From: Colius striatus
Taxonomy: Eukaryota > Chordata > Aves > Coliiformes > Coliidae
Direction: 5' to 3'
NCBI RefSeq assembly: GCF_028858725.1
Contig: NC_084773.1
Location: forward strand, 19,972,850 to 20,036,849
DNA length: 64,000 nucleotides
Within the stretch, counting starts at the first letter, position 1, and the number at the start of each line of letters is the position of its first letter. This document shows positions 25,886-40,000 of the stretch, in pieces. The notes under the pieces are model-generated. The model did not search any database. It saw only the letters and a program-made list of their open reading frames with translations, and was not told the DNA's origin. A program made the position numbers and the translations under genes.

Positions 25886-28680
25886 GGTAAGCAAACAGAT
25901 TTCAAGCTTCTAGAAGGATTATTACAAACCATGAGGAAAATATTTTACACTGTTTGGCTGACTTCTCACTCCTACATTTACAAGGCTATTAGGCTTTGCT
26001 ACACCTGTAACTTAATCACAGACAGCCATTCTGTATTACTGCCATAGTGTTTAAATGTTGATGCCTTTAATTAGAACTCAAAGATTTGAGGTGTGTAGAA
26101 ATAAGCTCTTTAAAGCATTTTTAAATGAAAGCACTTTGTGGACAAACACTGATGGTGTGGGCAAACATTTTGCCCCCACTTTTTCTTCTTGTTTTAGTAT
26201 GCTGAAGTACAACTAGCCTTAGGTCTGGCTTCTGAGACTTAATGAATACACTGATTCTAGCCAGCACTCGTGTTCTTCTATAGAACCCAATTTCACCCAC
26301 ATTTAATTGTTTCCCCTGATGTTGACTCAATGTGTTCCACATTTGGCAACTTTAGGGATCCCCAGGGGACAGGGATGCTGGGCAGCCATTTAAAATGAGA
26401 GGTGTGGATAGAAGGACCATCCAATGAGCAGTCCTCTGTGCTGACTCTTGGGAAGCTGCAAAGGGTGGAATGGACATATTCAGAACAGATATTTGCCGTT
26501 ATTTTTCTAGAGATGAGGTGGTGTGCATCATTCTAGGAAATAGAAACCCAGTTAGTGCCATCACAGACCCTGCCTTGTAGTAAAAACACAGCTGAAACTG
26601 CAGAGGTGGTGCAGTTGCTGGTATGAGCTATTGTCTTCTCCAGGAGTTGAGGTAAGCATCACTCCTTTGCAGGAATCACACCAGCTAAAATAAACCAGAA
26701 GAACAGACCTTTCCTCCTCAACTGTCCCAGTCACACACCGAATATCAGGTCAGATCTTTCTCTTCTATCATGGATGTGATTGTTTACACTTCACAGGATT
26801 GACCATGAGAGGAAAAGCAGATGTGTGGACATAGTGACTGGGCCCAAACCTTTCAGAAGATCTACTACCTCTCAGAAGTTCAACCACCTAAGCACTCCTT
26901 AAACCAAAATCCTTAGGTTGAAATATTCTGATGTGTACAGTCAAGCTCTCCTAATGAGCTTTTCTTGATGGCTCTAATTGGTCTCTTCTTTCCTTGTTTT
27001 TTGCCCTTGACTTTGAAGTTTGGATTCATTACCCTGTGCAAACTCTCCTCTACACCATTACAAACTATTTCATACCAATGATTCTTCCATTTCATTTGTA
27101 TCCAAGTTGCCCTTTTTAAGCTAGCATACCCTTATCTCTTCATAATCAATTTCCTTCTTTCCAAATCTCCACAGTTTTGGCACGTATATAGCCAGCTTTC
27201 TTCACTTAGTCATTCAAGTATTCAGCTTGCTCTTCCTTCCTTCACCTTGTCTGCTTCAGTTTGTGCTTTGAGCAGTAGCTGGGCAGTGTATATAACTTGC
27301 TGCTTAAATTCTGCAGATTATGTGTGATCTCTATATTAGTTTCTCTTCCAATTGCTTCTGCTCTGCTATCCTTGCACAAAATGCACTCAGCATCTGCTTC
27401 TGCCATTGCCTCTGAAAGCAGAAGTGATTTCTCCTGCCAATTTTCTACTTTCCAAAAAGAAACCGTTCTTTCAAGGCTTGATCTTGTTGTGGGCTTTAAA
27501 GTCAGTAATAATATAGTATACACAACATGTTACCGAACTAGGGATGAAACAAGAAGCACAGAGAGAGCAGCCAAAATATTCAGTAACAAACTCTGATATG
27601 CTCTCTGCTTGACAGACCAGGGGAAATGCCACAGTCTTTGAAATGACACCAAGCTCTAGCAAGAGGCAATCGGGACTCCAGCCACTCAGGCCATACGAAA
27701 GGGTATTGGACATGGAGCCAGGCACAGGGACAGATCTGGTTGTCTGAGGGCTTTTATTTTTTTAAATCACTATTTCTGGTTGACCAAAAGTTTAGTTATT
27801 TCCAGACACCAGTGCACAGAAAAGCAATTTCCCCACATATTTTTGATAGGAAAGCTGTCCTATGTTGCAGGGATGTTTTGATATTTAGGAGAGTTCACTT
27901 CAATTTCTTGTATCTCTGCTTCCCATATCACAGTTTGACATCTGTTTAGAGTGTAAACCTTTCAGGCTGGAACAGCCTCTTACTTATCATGGGGGGAAAA
28001 ATAAAGAACACGCTGCTATTTATGTTATCTTGTAGCAATATGTAAGGACAATGCATATGTAGAATGGAAACTGACCTTTTTTCTCTGGTTAAACTTCACA
28101 TTTTAAGTTTTTCTAATAGGAAAGTCAGTTTATTCAGTGCCTGGCTTGGCATGGTGAATCCCCAGTTTGATGTAAAGTCTTTAAGGCGCTGCATTGGCAC
28201 AAATAATCTGTCATAAGCAGCTGCTGCACTTAATTTTAGTAGGAAAACAGTTGAACACACACAAAAAAAATGTAACTAACCAAAAATCAAAGTGAAAAAC
28301 TGGACTAAATGATGCTTTGAGGTTTTGTTGTTGTTTTAACATATTGAATAATATTTTACGCTGCTGTCACTTCTCCTCCACTGTTCTGGATGCCATTGAT
28401 GTCCATGTAATACAAAAATGGATTCTAAAATTGAGGAAGGGGTGATCTAACCATCTTTACAGTTCATTGAAAATACAGAGCATTCTAAGTGTTTAATCAA
28501 AAGGGAGTTTTCTGCCTTACTTTTGGAGGTCCGTGTAGTCTTGATGAGCTTTTTAAGCTCACAGCTCCTGGGAATGCAGCATCTACATCTTTCCTACCTC
28601 TCCCACCACAACTAGCAATGCAGGATGACAGCTTGCCACATTATCCCTTAGACAAGGTAACAAAAGAATACGTGCTCAAA
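25886..28680. other. Intergenic DNA, no gene seen
   Basis: AT-rich. The regularly spaced stop codons in all frames argue against coding. Open stretches of up to about 99 codons occur on both strands at 27,240-27,600, overlapping each other as expected by chance. No transposon end is recognised. Confidence 0.62.
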
Positions 28681-29470
28681 AGTTGAAGGGTGAAAATATA
28701 CGAAGACGACAGAGTCGCATGTGAGAAACAGATTTCATTCCTTCTACGAAGAGCGAGGTTCAGCCTTTAGCCTTTAAAAATCTTACAAAAAAGGCAAACC
28801 TGATTCTTAGACCTGATGAAAAGATACTAAACTGTTTAGATGGTTGGTATCATCAGGCTGCTTCTCAGCAGGGAGCTCTGATTCATCAGCATCAGGGTTT
28901 CCCCAAAGCTTTCTGCCTACATCTTCTACTTAGCTTGGCAGGGACATTGTCAGAGAATAAAAGAATTCTTCCTCATGTCAAAGGGCTGGCATTCATCAAA
29001 ATGATAATACTTTTTACCTAGAGCACCTTTTAGATGAGGTTCGTGAAGCCTGTAAAGAGGAAGATGATAAAGAGAAAAATGTTGCAGGGTTTTTTGTTAT
29101 ATTTTTGGCACCAAAACCGATACTACATGAAATGAAAGGTTTTTCTTTTATAACTTTCTACTTCATAAATATTCTTTGGTTAAGTCAGTGAACTGGTTTT
29201 CACATAAAGTATAATCCAAAGCCTGTTAAGGTCAACAGAAAGCTGCTTATTAATTTCAGCTGGCTTTAGATCGAGCTCCAAGTACAAAACTGCTCACTGA
29301 ATCGAACAAAAAGTTTTTGTATCGCAAAAGTGAGAATCACACCTCACAGGATCAAGCACTTCATAATGGGCATAGTCTAAAATGCAGTAAATCTGCTGGG
29401 AATCTTTCTGATGATCGTTATGGGCTTGGGATCAAGCATGTTGTCTCCAACATCAAGCATGTTCTCTGGC
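28681..29470. promoter_or_regulatory. Candidate conserved non-coding block with retained CpGs
   Basis: Within AT-rich surroundings this stretch keeps unusual CpG-containing words (tacgaagacgacagagtcgc at about 28,700; ctacgaagagcgagg at about 28,744; tagatcgagctcc at about 29,268; tgaatcgaac and gtatcgcaaaag at about 29,300-29,325). Methylated vertebrate intergenic DNA normally loses CpG, so retention can mark constraint or an unmethylated element. No open frame is convincing. A tandem duplication lies at its right edge. Confidence 0.28.
29431..29469 (+). repeat. Short tandem duplication (about 20-base unit)
   Basis: The unit atcaagcatgttgtctcc plus aac is followed directly by atcaagcatgttctctgg, so atcaagcatgtt occurs twice 21 bases apart, with one base missing in the second copy. 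It is likely a replication-slippage duplication. Confidence 0.75.
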
Positions 29471-32400
29471 CAGTGTCAGGCACGTGGTACTGAAAAACAT
29501 ACAATGCCCTAATAAAGGGCTTTCTAACCCTCTGGGCTGCAGTGATTTGTTCTTAGGAAGAACTTTGAGTGAAGAGATTCAGCTTGTTATAACCCTACAA
29601 ATTTGCTCTAAATCCCCAAATCTAACACTAATCATCTACCATTGATGAGAGGGGGTTTACCCTTGAGGCAGGGAGTGTCCAGGTGGTTGGGTATACTTAC
29701 ATGCTCATTTCACACATTTCCTCCCCTAACTACATTTTGTTCCTCTACTTTATAACCTAATGATATTGCCTTCTTCAGTTTTCCCCTCCATTTGTTAGCT
29801 CCTGCCTGCTGTTTCAGTACAGATATTAACCCAAATCCTGCTTCACACCTCAACTCAGCCACAGCAACAGTTTATATATAAATTTAGACATTTATGTAAC
29901 TGAGATGTAATTTAAAAATTACATTAAATACAGCTCATCTGAATAAACTATTGAGGAATTATTTCCCCTTGGAGAAGGAAGGTTACTGCAGGTGTGCTCT
30001 CTCTGTCACCAGATGATTCTGCTCTAAAAAGCCACATTGCCAGTGCTGAGACTATTTTGGCAGCTCTTGCAGAGGTCCTACTGACCTGTGGTTCTCCTTT
30101 TCTATTCCACTGTCTGGAAGCAACCACTAGAGATGGTATGAACAATTCTGGATTTGACAGTGCTGGTTGATGCTCACACCAAACTGTTTGACCCCTTCTG
30201 GCAAACAGTCTTGAATTTTTCAACAGGGAGCAGAGAAGGTCTGGTGGCAAAGTTGACTTGGAGGTCACAGATTGCCAAGGCCAGGAGGTTTAGAGTAAGA
30301 GCTGTCTGAGAACATGCTGAAGGATACAAGATTTTCATACAGTGGTCAGGTCAGCTGCACTCTGGGCTAATTTAAGGAAAAGAACTAGTGAACTGCTTGT
30401 TGAGGTCATTCACTCACACTTTTCAGTGGTAAGCATGTAGACATTGTTCCAGAAACATCTAGTCTCTAAGAAATCCAAGATTTACAGGAAAGCTTTGAGA
30501 AAGCTGGGGAAAACAGCCACTTGCAGAAAAAGATGAGTTCTTCCACTATCCTTCACTGGTAAAGGCACCCAACTACCAGCATCAGATGAGAGAAAGTTCA
30601 TGGAAAATCTCTGCCACTTGGTTAACATCAAACTGGATAGAGTGTTGGGGGCTGGGTTTAATCCTTTCCATTAGTCCAGAACAGCAATTGAAATAATTAT
30701 TAGGTGCTTTGATTTATCACCCACTTGTGTTCCCAGATAAGCTAACTTGTTTTCAGTCCAACAGAGTCTGATGCTTTGCATCAACTTGTTCTTCCTTGCA
30801 TGGCCAAGATAATGAGATCTTGGACCTTCTAAATGAACTGAGATTTCAATGAAATTTTAGAGGGCAGTAAAATGCTTTCATGGGCAAATGTCTAATTTGC
30901 ATTTTCTAAATTCACCTTTTAACCTTGGGATATCTGCTCTCTACAGGTTTAAGACACAAAGAAAAACAGAAGGTTACTGAATGCCAAAACATACACAATG
31001 CTCAATTTATCTGTCTGTGAATCATGCTTCTGGTGTATGTACAAGCCCTTGAATCATACTTCACTGGACTTACTTTAAGCATAATTCTCCACAAAGCTGA
31101 TAGTGATGATTTTAAGCCCCATCCCCACCGTAACTGGGATTCAACACTTACCCACTCTGTTCTGAAAGACACAACCTTCAAGTGACAATATTATGAAAAC
31201 TGATTTAAATGTCTGTTAGATTAAACTTCCTTAAATATAGAGCTGTTTACTTTTAATTAGCTCTCTCTGTATACTTACCCATATTTGCAAAGGCACAGAG
31301 TACAATGTCTGCTAAGGTTTTTTAAAAGGCATGACAATAAAGAAGAAATGGCACAATTACTTGCATTCTAGGTGGATCTCCGCCTCAGACAGCTTTCCAG
31401 GGCACAGCCCCATCTCCTGGATGTGAGGTCTCCATGCTCACCCAGACTCTCTGCCTGCCCTCCCCTTGGCCTGGGGTAGGGCTGTCTGCTCAGTGTGCTT
31501 TCCCAATGTGCAGCTTTCAAGGCAATATATGCTTGTTATCAGAAGTAGTAAGTTCCACACCTTGTGTCCATCCTTCTCAAAGATAGAAAAATTGCTCCAA
31601 AGTGGATGATGGAGAATAATAGTACTAAAGGAACCAGAATATTGTGTGTGCAGCACTCTTAAAAAACAACCGGGGACTCCAGGGGTCGGTGAGCATAAAG
31701 GTAGTCTGTAGCTTACCCTACAAACCTTGTTGTCCAGAGGGAAAATGACTATTACAGCATTATCTAGATGATCTTGCTGCTGTTTCTTGGCTTCCTACAG
31801 CACAGCAGAGTAAAGCCTTGCAAAACTTGAGTAGGATTTCTAAGAGATCAGCAGTAAGAGAGGACTTAACTTCTCGATGAGGTAGATATCTGCATTTCTG
31901 TCATACCTCCATGGAGAGACATTCCCAACAGACTACACACAGAAATATTTAAACATAAACATTTTTGTAGTAGTTTTCTTTAATGCAACTTACAAACAAA
32001 AATATTTGTTACTTCTCTCACTCCACTTGGTCACTGGAGCTCCTGATGCAGCTTTGCTTTCTGACTTTCCTGCTTGTCCTCCCAAACCAGCCTGGCATTG
32101 GGTAGCAACTGGAAATCATAAAATGAAGTGAAATAAAGTGAAATGTGCTGCTGTTTGGGGAAGCAATCATAAAAGCTTTACAGAAACGTCAGCCTGGTGC
32201 CTCAGTGGATGAACACTGGCATTTGGCACTTTGTAATAGGTTAGGAGCCTCAAAATTTATTGTAAACTTAATGCAGTTTTACAGCCTATCTTCAAAACGT
32301 TTACACAGACAGTAAAAGATGATGGATATTTTCAGAGCCTTGCTCTTCCCCAGCAGTTTCCCTTGCAGTAACACTGAACAAGTAGCAGTGATTTGAAATA

Positions 32401-33079
32401 TATTATTGATGTATCTTTGAAGATCTATTATATGATACCTCATGTTTATTGCTATTATGCAACTGGCTTCTAAGTGTCCTCTTCTATACGCAGCAGAGCT
32501 GAGAAGACACGATCAGTAGTATTATTATTTGTATTGCAGTGACAGATGCAGTAACCCAGCAGGGCACCATTGATTTAGATAGCATTCAAAACCAGGGGAT
32601 GACTGAGTAGCTGCTCTTTACATTTTACATTTTAAGGAAAACAGGGAAACAAGACCAGAAAGAAAGAGATACAGTATCCAAACAATCACCAGAGAATGAA
32701 GGGCATAACGTGTCTACAGCAGCGAAGTTAATGAGATCCATGCTTTGCATTTAATGGTAGTCTCTCTATTGACTCCTGCGTGATGAAAGTTGGAGAGGTG
32801 AATGAAGAGCTAGATAATTAGATGCCAATACTGAAATCCTGATTGGGAAGGTGGACAGAGTTATGGGGAGGTCAACTCTTTTGTTATTATTGGATCTTGA
32901 ATGTTTTGCTATACCATGTCTTTAATCTCTTTTCATACACAATGTGTTTTATGGATTCTGTAGCTCAGACCTCAGCTTCTTTGCATGCACACTCTGGTCT
33001 TATTTATTCTCACTAACACTGCTAACATCTCTCAAGCTGAGAACTGGATCAAACTGCCAGTGAAAAGTGCAATAGATTT
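29471..33079. other. Intergenic DNA, no gene seen
   Basis: AT-rich, stop-dense. A section at about 32,480-32,580 has a balanced composition and a CACGATCAG word and might be weakly conserved. No gene or transposon is recognised. Confidence 0.6.
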
Positions 33080-33225
33080 TCTGTTAGCGTTGATTTAAGC
33101 AGAGATCGGGGATGGTTCTATAGCCAAGATGAGCACAGCTTTACCTTAGCAGAGAATGTCCCGTCAGACAACGTTTGCTAGTAAAAGATAACGACGACGT
33201 GTAAATGTAACAGTATCTTCTAATC
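33080..33225. promoter_or_regulatory. Candidate conserved non-coding block, CpG-retaining
   Basis: The stretch contains tagcgttgatttaagc, agagatcggggatgg, gtcccgtcagacaacg and aacgacgacgtgtaaatg: about eight CpGs in 145 bases where the neighbouring kilobases have few. It has no coding frame and no repeat match. Function is inferred from composition only. Confidence 0.27.
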
Positions 33226-36200
33226 AGAAAATGAGTTGGTGAGAGCAATACGCAGCAGAATGACCCAAAGTGTTTAAAGAGAGCAGCCAGAGCAGAGGCC
33301 ACTGGCTTTGGATTGGATAAGCACTAAATTTTTCTTTAACAAGGAACCTGCACAGGAGAGTATCTGTGGCTTTGCAAAGCCAACAGATACAACAACGTCT
33401 TAGATGAACTGTTTCGTTTTTCTTACCCATTCAAAAGAGTTCTGCATGCCCCCAGCCCCTAACAATGAGTTTCTTTTTTTGACAATTTATTCAGTAGCTC
33501 TCAATTCAGGTCAAAGTGTTAATGTTCAGTCTAGCAATTAAGCAGTAGCTCAATCTATTAAGAAGCTGAGTGCTGTAAATTAGCCAAATTCCTAAAACAA
33601 TAAAATCAGTTCTGTGTCTTGTCTACACCTGCAGTGCTGCAAATATATGTTTAGCATAGGACATACTCAGCTCCCATTTGGAGCTATGTTCATTGTGGAA
33701 ATATATGTATTATCCTATTATATTGCAAGATATGTTTAGGTGTAGAAATGAGATTTCCAGCTTTCCAACAGTTTGTGCAGTATAGTCCACACTAAGACTT
33801 TTTGGAGCTCTTTCTTAAGCTTCCTATGTAATGCAGCTGTTCTACTTACTTGATGTTTCTGACTTTTTTCAGCACAGTCTTTAAAAATCATAGAAATCCC
33901 CAAATGCAGCTGCAGGTCATTGGCTTCCCAGGCATAAGTCAATCATATCTATATATTACCTGGGTGTGAAACAGGAAAGTGCAAATCTTCCAGAGCTCTG
34001 TGACACGATTAAAGAGCTCTTTCTTTTGTGATTCCTTCTTTTATTACACTCTGTGCATTTCTTCCTATCTTTAGGGCCAATACCAAACATCTGCAATTTC
34101 TGAGTATTTTTATTCTGTTTGCTTGCTAATAGGAGACATTTTAAATTCTGGTTTCAATGTGGTTAATTCTCTTTCAGGACTATAAAGTTGCATGGCTGAA
34201 TGCCTCTAGGACTGATCACTGCACAATACCCAATTCTACACCAATATACAGCAGCTGCCCATCTACACGGTATTTTGATGGTGTGACAGTAGCTGTTGCT
34301 AATAATGCATTTGTGTTGCAGTTTTGGCTAGTAATTGTCAGAGTACTGGTGAATTTCCAGTTATTACAGAAAATTAGTTTTCAGATGGAGTAATCATGTC
34401 CTGGAGCTTTGGGGTACAGGTAATCACTTGGAATCTAATTCAGAAAGGGCTTCAGCTGTGTGCCTAATAAATATATGCATGCTGGAGATTATTACTACAT
34501 CAGGTGATGCATTAAAATTGTCACCATCCAAGAAGTTAAAATTCAATATGGTTATGTGCATTTTCAGGGTGGAATCTACAAGCTTGCAAGAGCTTCTGTG
34601 CAAATATGTTAGTGTGTATGTAATTCTTCCCTGGATTAGACCTGATTTTCAGCATGTCTTTACTATTCATGTACTATTTTTAGCTTTCTGGGTGTTTTAC
34701 TAATAGGAAACCATTTAAAGTATGATGTTAAAAAAGAAACAATGTCTTAGTGACCATCTAAGTTCAGAATTTTTCCAATTGCTTGGAATTCTTGAAATGC
34801 ATTTAATGCTCACTGACAGAGCAGATGGAGCTGCGAGCTGTGAATGCTTTTCTGCTTGATAACATACTTTGGTTCTGGCTGATGGTGTTGCTTTGTTTCT
34901 TCATTTTCTCATTGAACAATATTCAGGCTGGAAAAATAAGAGCTTCAGTATTTTTCAAGAATTTCAAGCTCCCAGGCAGGCAAAGTATTCAGGGATGAGT
35001 AGAGAGAAACTGTATTCTCAGATGCCAGGCAGTTTCAGTGAATGTTTTTGTGTGCTCAGTAGTTAGCAAAATCAAACTTTCAATTAGTATGAAAGTGCAT
35101 AAAATGTATTTTGCCTCTAACCATGTGGAAGAACTAAGGCAGGGGACCCCAGGATGTCCCATCTCTTTTCATGTCAATGAGAAATATCTATGTTTGAACA
35201 TTCTTATCTGCATGTGTTTATGTAAAGTTTCATGTCCACGAGTGAGAGGATACAGTAAAATGTAGGTCTACTCTGCTAATCAATACAGACATTAATAAAT
35301 GGATTGGTGACTTGTCATACTGCAAAAGGAAGCCATGGTACCAAAATAAGTGAAATCTGCTGCATTTTCATCACATAAATTCTAATGGGATAAAAATAAT
35401 CAAACAGTAGGAAACTCCTTTTTGGTTAACAGTAAAACACAGTAGAATGAAGGAATGGGAGATTCAGATCACCATTTGTGTCCAGGAGATAAACTTCCTT
35501 TGCAGACTTCATCAGTTGTCAGTGCTTGTCAGTTCTGGGAAGCTCCTGGGTTACTCTTCAATGCAATTTCTTACAGAGTTGCTCTGAAACAGTTACAGCT
35601 TACATGAGCAATGATTTTGAAATCCAAAGTTGTCTAACAAGTAGACTTTTCATTTGGCACTACTTTTTCTTCTTGATGCCTGTAGAAAGCTTTGCTAATT
35701 CTGTATTAAACCTGAACGTGTTACCAAGAGAAAATACTGAAATTCACCCAGCTTGGTTTTTATTTCAAATAAGTCCAACACAGGTGACTATGGTTACTGT
35801 AACATGGTAACCTGAGCAATTTTTAGCCTCTTCTGCACATCTGGTAATATCCATAGTCCACAGTATCTACTGGGGCTGTAAATAATTGGATGAATGAAGT
35901 CCAGATGAAAAATAGTTATGGAACACCAGAAAACACACCAGAACACTGTTCCTTATTAGTCATTGATCTATGGTAGAGAACTTTGTGTATAAAAAATACC
36001 TAAATAGATACTTCTGCTACCTCTTCCTACAAGACACTTCTGTAGAGACATGAGAGTGATGTTAATGAACAGAGCTCTGCATCTACCCATGAGATTAGTG
36101 CCTTCATCCCATTCTAGGGATTTCCAAACAAGAAACAAATTATTACAGGCAAAATTTTATGAGGCTCAGTTTTTATGGATAAAAGCATTGATTATCCACT

Positions 36201-36927
36201 GGATGGGTTCTGGTTTATTTTTCTATTGAGAAGAAAACCTGTAGATACATTTGTTTTTGTTTCTCCCAGTAGAAATTTTTGACTATTTAATTAAAGGCCT
36301 CATTGCCCCATCACTAAATTCAAAGAAGCATATCTAATGCAAGCATTTAAATGTAATGTCACTTATTAGTCTTTAATGAAGAGAAACTTATTCTTTCTCT
36401 AAAGAACAGCTGTAGAAATAGTGCCCATGTCACCCACAAAATTATATCTTATGAAGAGTATTAATGTGTATTTAATGACTGGGAAAATATGCCTTTGTAA
36501 AAAGGACTGTATTCTTTCTTGTTCAGCCTCACTCTTAAAGGAGGTTAATTAAAGCCAGAGCATCACAAATTCTGTAATACTACAGGTCATTCATCTGTAC
36601 CAAAGTGTAACACAATTCTGCAAAATCTCATTGACAGGGTTGACATAAAGCTAGCTGTTCCACTGCTCAGTAAAGATCCCTGGTCTGGATGGTAACATGG
36701 CTCTAGCTTTCATGACCCAACAGTCATGAAATCTGCCATTAAACGTAAGATTTATCAAAAAGTGAAAGTTCCCAACACCACTACCTACATCCATACTTCA
36801 TAGTTATGTATTTGATGTTTACTTAGCTAAAGTATCTTTTTTTTTTCCCTTTAAATTGATAAGTATGTCAAAATAAAAGGCCAGAGCAGTGTCATAGTAA
36901 ATCTCCCAGAGCCATCAATGGTGGGAC
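33226..36927. other. Intergenic DNA, no gene seen
   Basis: AT-rich. Open stretches of 60-95 codons (for example 34,157-34,393 and 35,526-35,810 on the + strand) do not resemble known proteins and lack a splice or start context. A T11 run occurs at about 36,836-36,846. Nothing else is recognised. Confidence 0.62.
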
Positions 36928-37056
36928 ATCATAGAACCATAGAATAGTAGGGATTGGAAGGGACCTTTAGAGATCATCCAGTCCAACCCCCTTGCAGAAG
37001 CAGGGTCACCTAGATCAGGTCACATAGGAACATGTCCAGGTGGGTCTTGAAGACCT
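36928..37056 (-). mobile_element. CR1 LINE 3' end, about 130 bases, minus orientation
   Basis: It starts with two copies of the tail unit in reverse complement (atcatagaac / catagaatag), then tagggattggaagggacctt, tagagatcatccagtccaac and the GCAGAAGCAGGGTCACCTAG stretch, ending near gggtcttgaagacctga. It is very similar to the first 130 bases of the element at 9.04 kb (both minus orientation), so the two are recent relatives. The retained double tail unit allows accurate subfamily typing. Confidence 0.94.
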
Positions 37057-40000
37057 GAGATTATCAGCATCTCTCAGTATCTGGGTGTCAGAACAGGATG
37101 GCCAGAAGTGAAACAGAGAAAAAATGTTTCAGTGCCCCCCACAACAGCAAAACTAAATGCACTGAGGTGCTGATTTGTCCTTCTCTCCTGTTAGCAAGGG
37201 TAACATTGATATTTTGATTATGAATACTACACCAATACACCAGATGTAAGGTGAAGTGATAGAATTTCATTCCAAGTGTATGTTGTTTCTATCCCATGCA
37301 CAACTCTAATTAATTTGATTGACCCAATGTTATTCTGCATATGTTTTTAGTACCCATAGCACCAGTATAATGTGGTGAGTTCACTTTAGCTCTTTTTCTC
37401 CTCTTCCAGTTTAAAAGTACTAAAACCTTTAACATACAGCAGATAGCACCCTGCAACTTCTCCACTTCCTATTAAGCCCTGATCTTGCTCACAACCATAA
37501 GTCACCTGGAAATTGGTAACAGGCAAAACAAATTCCCTTTGTTGCCTTGCATCATTCAAGCAGCTTCCAAAAGCACTGATGCACTTCTGTGTACCAAGTG
37601 CTTGAGTCTGATTTCAGCCTCATAAAAATGAAGAGTTACCCCACTGAAAGCTGTGGATTGCCACTGGTGAGGATGGAATGAACGTGAGCATCAAAACCTC
37701 GTAGTCAAAATCCGCCCACTCACAGCTCACTTGAGAAATGCTCTCTGCAGTTACCCAGTTCCCTTTAATTACATGACCCTCTAATACTCATCTGATACTT
37801 CTCTATATTTGAATTTATTCCACTCCAGACAACAATCCTCTTGGAAAGTGTGAATGGGGATGTGCAAATTGTATAAGGGGGGAATGAAAGCCCCAGAAGA
37901 TATCTTCTTCGTTCCACAGTCCCCTGTAGCTTATAAAATTCTCTGTGCCTACCTCTGTCTCACTTTTCTATAAGCAAAGGGAGAAAAGATGGTACCATAT
38001 TGGCTCAGATATAAGAAAAAGTGAATTTTTTATTTGCCATCTGGAATTCACTGCACTGGTTCATTTTCCCTGTGAGAGCTCCCACATCATCTTCCAGCAG
38101 CCACAGCTATGCAACTGTTGGTCACCATAGAGCAGAAATAGCTGGAGGGGAAGCTCCAGGTCTGTGGCACAACACCCAAATTGCTAGCAAAGGTCATGGC
38201 CCCGTGAGGACAGGCTGCCAAGGAAGCCTCAGGCTGGCTGATGGGTGGGTTGGTGAGCCCAGGGCAGCATGGTGGTTGGGGGGGGAAACACCTGGGAAAT
38301 GCAGCAACTTTACTTTCTGGGGTTATTTTCTTAAATGAAGTATGACCACACATCGAAAGCAATTTGAAACCTTGTGAAGACTTTTGAGATTTATGAATGG
38401 AAAGTATTAAAGAAAGTAATCCATGTCTTAATACAGGGATATACTTAGACAATATGCAAATGAGGTGAGAGGAGAAAAGGTGGCAGCTGAATAGATAAAC
38501 ACAGACTCGTATTTTCATTTACAAAGACCTCCAGTACTTAAATGCTAATGATTTACTGCACTGTAAGATTCTGAACTGCAAAGGGAGATTTCACCAATTC
38601 GATGTATTAAACTTGTGGCTGTTGATAGGCTGCTTCTTAATGTGTTCTCTCAAACAGCTTCAGTGAGAGTTACACACCCCACAGCTTTCTGTTTCATTTG
38701 ACATGCCAGATTGCATCACTCAGAGGATTCCCATCAAGTACTGGGTGCAAGCACACTCGCTAGCATGCCTGACTTGACTGACCATGTTTTGTTACTACAG
38801 GGTAGTAAATCTCTTTCCTCTTCCAACATCACCAGGAAAATCAGGCCTTGAAACAATTCTTATTTGACTTATCTCTTGTCTGAGGTAGACTTACAAACAG
38901 TAAAGCCTGAAGTATTTTCTAAGCCTGCTGTACCCTACTAAAGAGGTACATCAAGGTATTTCCAGCTTTTTGTATTTCAGTGCTATTTGCTCCAGCAGAT
39001 TTTCTTTAATCAGTCACTGCTGGGCAAGAAAAACCCTGAGGCAATAGCTTTAGGGCTGGAGAGAGCAGAAGTGTACTTGAATTCCTCTTTTCCCGCTGGA
39101 TCAAGCTGTGATCCTTCTCTCCTTATCCTCACCCTGCTAAGGCACAACCTGATTACACACAAGTATGATGCGTAGGACACTTAGAGGTTACATTTATGCT
39201 TTACATAAAAAGGAACAGTCTTCCCTCCCTGTGACAGAGGCATTGCAGCTGTTTGTCAGTGGAAGATCCTCTTTTCCCTTTTTTTCCCCTGTACTGGGAG
39301 GGTCAGAAGGCTCAGCTCCAGCTCCTGAGGGCAGCATGTCAACACACCATGTCTGAGCTCCTCATTCTTCTCAGGTAACACAACAGTACTTTTGTGTTAA
39401 GGGACCAGGGGAGAAAAATAGGGGGAAAAAAATCTGTCACTTAAGGAATAGCTATGAAAATAATACCTTTGGCTGTCTATACATGGGAACAAAAGAGCAA
39501 CAAAACCTAGAAAGCAGTTGTAATAAAGGGAACTGTTACCTTGGAGAAAGCATGGGAAGGATTGGGGGGCGATGTGCTACCAGGCAGGCTGGGAAGGGGA
39601 TCTCAGCAGAGGGCTGGATCTGGCAGTTACAGAGGCACTTGCCAAGGTGTTTGACCATGGTTTTCTGCAAGAGAGGGATAAGGAGGAGCAGACCATGAAG
39701 CAATAATCTCTATTGAGCTTTGCTGTTTAAGTAAATTTTGCTCTATGGAGGGCAGCTCTTACAGTTGCTACCCCAGTCCCTGGCAGCCATCACTCATTCA
39801 CTTTTCCCCACCTTTGTTAGTTAAATTCAATATTATTTATATCTTTGTGTATCTCTCATATCTTCAGCAAACGATGAAAACAAAATGCCAGACTGAGTAA
39901 CAGATATTGCAGTAAATGTTTTTCTTTGCAAACAAAACCCATGATCGTGCAAAGTCATTCTCTCAGGATTTCCTCCTTGGTTAGGCAGCTATGAAGGACA

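Noticed and set aside
38087..38518. 143-codon minus-strand frame
   Set aside because: No domain, low-complexity Ser/Pro/Leu content, no promoter or splice context.
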